From: Adiantum capillus-veneris
Taxonomy: Eukaryota; Streptophyta; Polypodiopsida; Polypodiales; Pteridaceae
Direction of reading: 5' to 3'
Assembly (NCBI GenBank): GCA_014529385.2
Contig: CM043970.1
Coordinates: 69,714,567 to 69,749,066 of the forward strand
Length of the DNA: 34,500 bases
The notes under the pieces were generated by a model. The model was not told the origin of the DNA and searched no databases. It saw only the letters and a program-made list of their open reading frames with translations. Of this stretch, positions 33,120 to 34,500 are shown one piece after another; position 1 is the first letter of the stretch; each line of letters opens with the position of its first letter. The position numbers were made by a program, and so were the translations under genes.

Positions 33120-34260
33120 TGTCAGGATTTTTTTGGAGCAAGGGATTGCGTATATGTAAATACCCATGCATGGTGCATCGAATAAAGGATTGCCCATTTT
33201 CCAGAGCCAAGTGGTTACGTGGGGCCCACATGTGTACAGGTAGGACAGTGTGTACATAGTGCATCGATTTTCATTGTTACCAGTACCAGTGTGTTTTTTC
33301 TACAATAAGGAGGATTTGGTAGCACGTAAAAATTCTTGAAGAAGCTATCCGCGGGCCGACGACATGAGGTAAGCAGGTGCGTCAGATGGCATCGAGTGGC
33401 GTCAGGAGGCCGAACGGGGTCAATATTTGCACGTGGATGAATACGGACACAAAGTGGTGTTTTCTCGTGAGAATTATGAAGAAAGTTCATCATTAGGACC
33501 ACTTTTTGGGGCCACTTCACGTGGTGGCGGGACGCATTATTGGAAAAAGCTGAGTGCCAGGTGTGCGGATGATGCAAAAAAGGTGACAACTATGCACTGC
33601 GAGGTCAGTTTTTGGCCTGTTCGGGGTCCGTTTGAGGTCATCTAAAAGGCCAAGGGTGCCCAACTAATAAATCTAAGTGTGGGAACTGAAAAAACAGAGA
33701 GAAGACCAGAAAAAACGTGGAGAAGAGAGGAGGAACAGCCGCAGGTGTGTTTTTGGGGTTTTTGGAGCCTGTTTCGGTCGTAAACTGCTCATCCGAGGTC
33801 GGATTTGAGCACTTTGACATTGTAGACTGGGGTTTTGGGCCGTTCCGGACACAATGGCGCTGTCCATTTTTCCAAATTCCTCATTCTTTTCCTGCTGTTT
33901 TTCTGTGTAAGTTTCTCCTATGAGCGAAGTTTCTGCTCTAGTTTGTGATTGTATCAAGCTTATTTTGCCCATATTGTGTGAGCTATTTGCCCCATTGGTG
34001 TTGGCCCAAGCTCAATTGTATCTAAACATCAGAAATTCTCCTCTTTTGAGCTGAGTTTTTTGGGTGTGTGTGTGTGTGTGTGTCTGTGTGGAGTGGGCAA
34101 GTGGATAGTCTCTCTCCTCTCACTCTAGAGGTGTGGCCCTGTCTCGGCCAGGTGTGTTGTCTAAGCCGAGTGGTGCCCCATAGTGTGTGTGTGTGTATCT
34201 TCCCAAGAGTGTGTGTCGGGTCGTTATAGAGGCGCTGTGTGTGTTTTCATCCCGCTCACA
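33120..34260 (+). repeat. 3' LTR of gag-only element
   Basis: 1141 bp, a near copy of the left LTR; differences include the length of the TG run (about 34059-34083) and scattered substitutions. Ends CTCACA at 34260, directly followed by ACGG and satellite. Confidence 0.93.
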
Positions 34261-34500
34261 ACGGTTTTTTGATAGCATAGAGCATAGCTTATTTCCTTGG
34301 GGCCATATGATACAAAAATAAAAGAGTCTTAAGAAGGGAACCTAGGCCACTAAATCACCATGGGTCCATAAGGTGGTCTTTGTGGGGAATGCTCCTAAAG
34401 GGTTCCTTGGCTATCCTATGGCCTTTGGGCCATAGGCTACCAACATATAGTTTAGATGGTTTCTTATTAACATAGAGCTCACCTTGTGGCCTACGGTCTT
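34261..34500. repeat. Satellite continuing past the window
   Basis: The array interrupted at 29377 resumes here ('gatagcatagagcatag', then 'ctatggcctttgggccatagg' with the palindromic core). It runs to the window edge, so the full array is longer than what is visible. Confidence 0.85.

Larger units (their letters stand above)
29378..34260 (+). mobile_element. Non-autonomous gag-only LTR retrotransposon (TR-GAG type)
   Basis: A complete 4883-bp insertion: LTRs of 1140 and 1141 bp with TG...CA ends, a TGGCGCC primer site, a gag frame, a second long frame, and a polypurine tract. No protease, RT, RNase H or integrase motif exists in the 2.6-kb interior. ACGG flanks both ends (29374-29377 and 34261-34264); a fifth base (A) is shared with the LTR terminus. 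The flanks join into continuous satellite, so the element inserted into the array. Movement would depend on enzymes from another element. The two LTRs differ at a few per cent of sites by eye, so the insertion is moderately old. Confidence 0.88.

Overview
The window is nuclear DNA from a land plant with a repeat-rich, TE-dense genome; a fern, lycophyte or gymnosperm would fit, but the sequence does not fix the taxon. Evidence for a plant nucleus: Ty1/copia LTRs followed by an initiator-tRNA-Met primer site, a Ty3/gypsy pol fragment, a non-autonomous LTR element carrying only gag, a short GT-AG intron with a T-rich acceptor, long CT and TG microsatellites, and more than 11 kb of degenerate tandem repeats. 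No rRNA, tRNA or CRISPR was seen. No coding region is an intact, recognisable host gene.

Layout. 1-1450: non-coding, with one short degenerate repeat patch. 1451-10210: a rearranged copia structure. Two 5' halves face each other, with 189-bp LTRs at both outer ends; the centre is a 1378-bp tandem duplication of integrase C-terminus plus reverse transcriptase; neither half has RNase H or a 3' LTR. 10211-11650: a gypsy RT/RNase H/integrase fragment on the minus strand, cut exactly at the copia LTR terminus. 11773-12046: three 88-bp repeats. 12100-15306 (-): one long DUF7869-type transposase-like reading frame with two in-frame stops. 15355-17445 and 19741-23760: satellite-like arrays built on a palindrome (CCCTATGGCCCT followed by its own reverse complement). 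17446-19740: a non-satellite island with a TATA box, a CT microsatellite and a 5'-leader-like segment. 23819-26544 (+): a two-exon gene whose product looks like a ParB-type domain followed by a permuted (beta-class) DNA amino-methyltransferase fold with an eroded catalytic motif; one in-frame stop. 26870-29377 and 34261-34500: more of the same satellite. 29378-34260: a 4.9-kb gag-only LTR retrotransposon inserted in that satellite.

The most interesting part is 12.1-26.6 kb: a DUF7869 transposase-like gene and a ParB/methyltransferase-like gene, divergently oriented around kilobases of palindromic repeats, each with a splice acceptor just before its first ATG. I propose they belong to one large, decayed DNA mobile element (inference). 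Second is a roughly 90-bp leader segment shared by the copia copies and the unrelated gag-only element. Coding frames throughout carry point nonsense mutations, several of them compatible with C-to-T decay of methylated DNA, so most of this sequence appears to be silenced, ageing mobile DNA.
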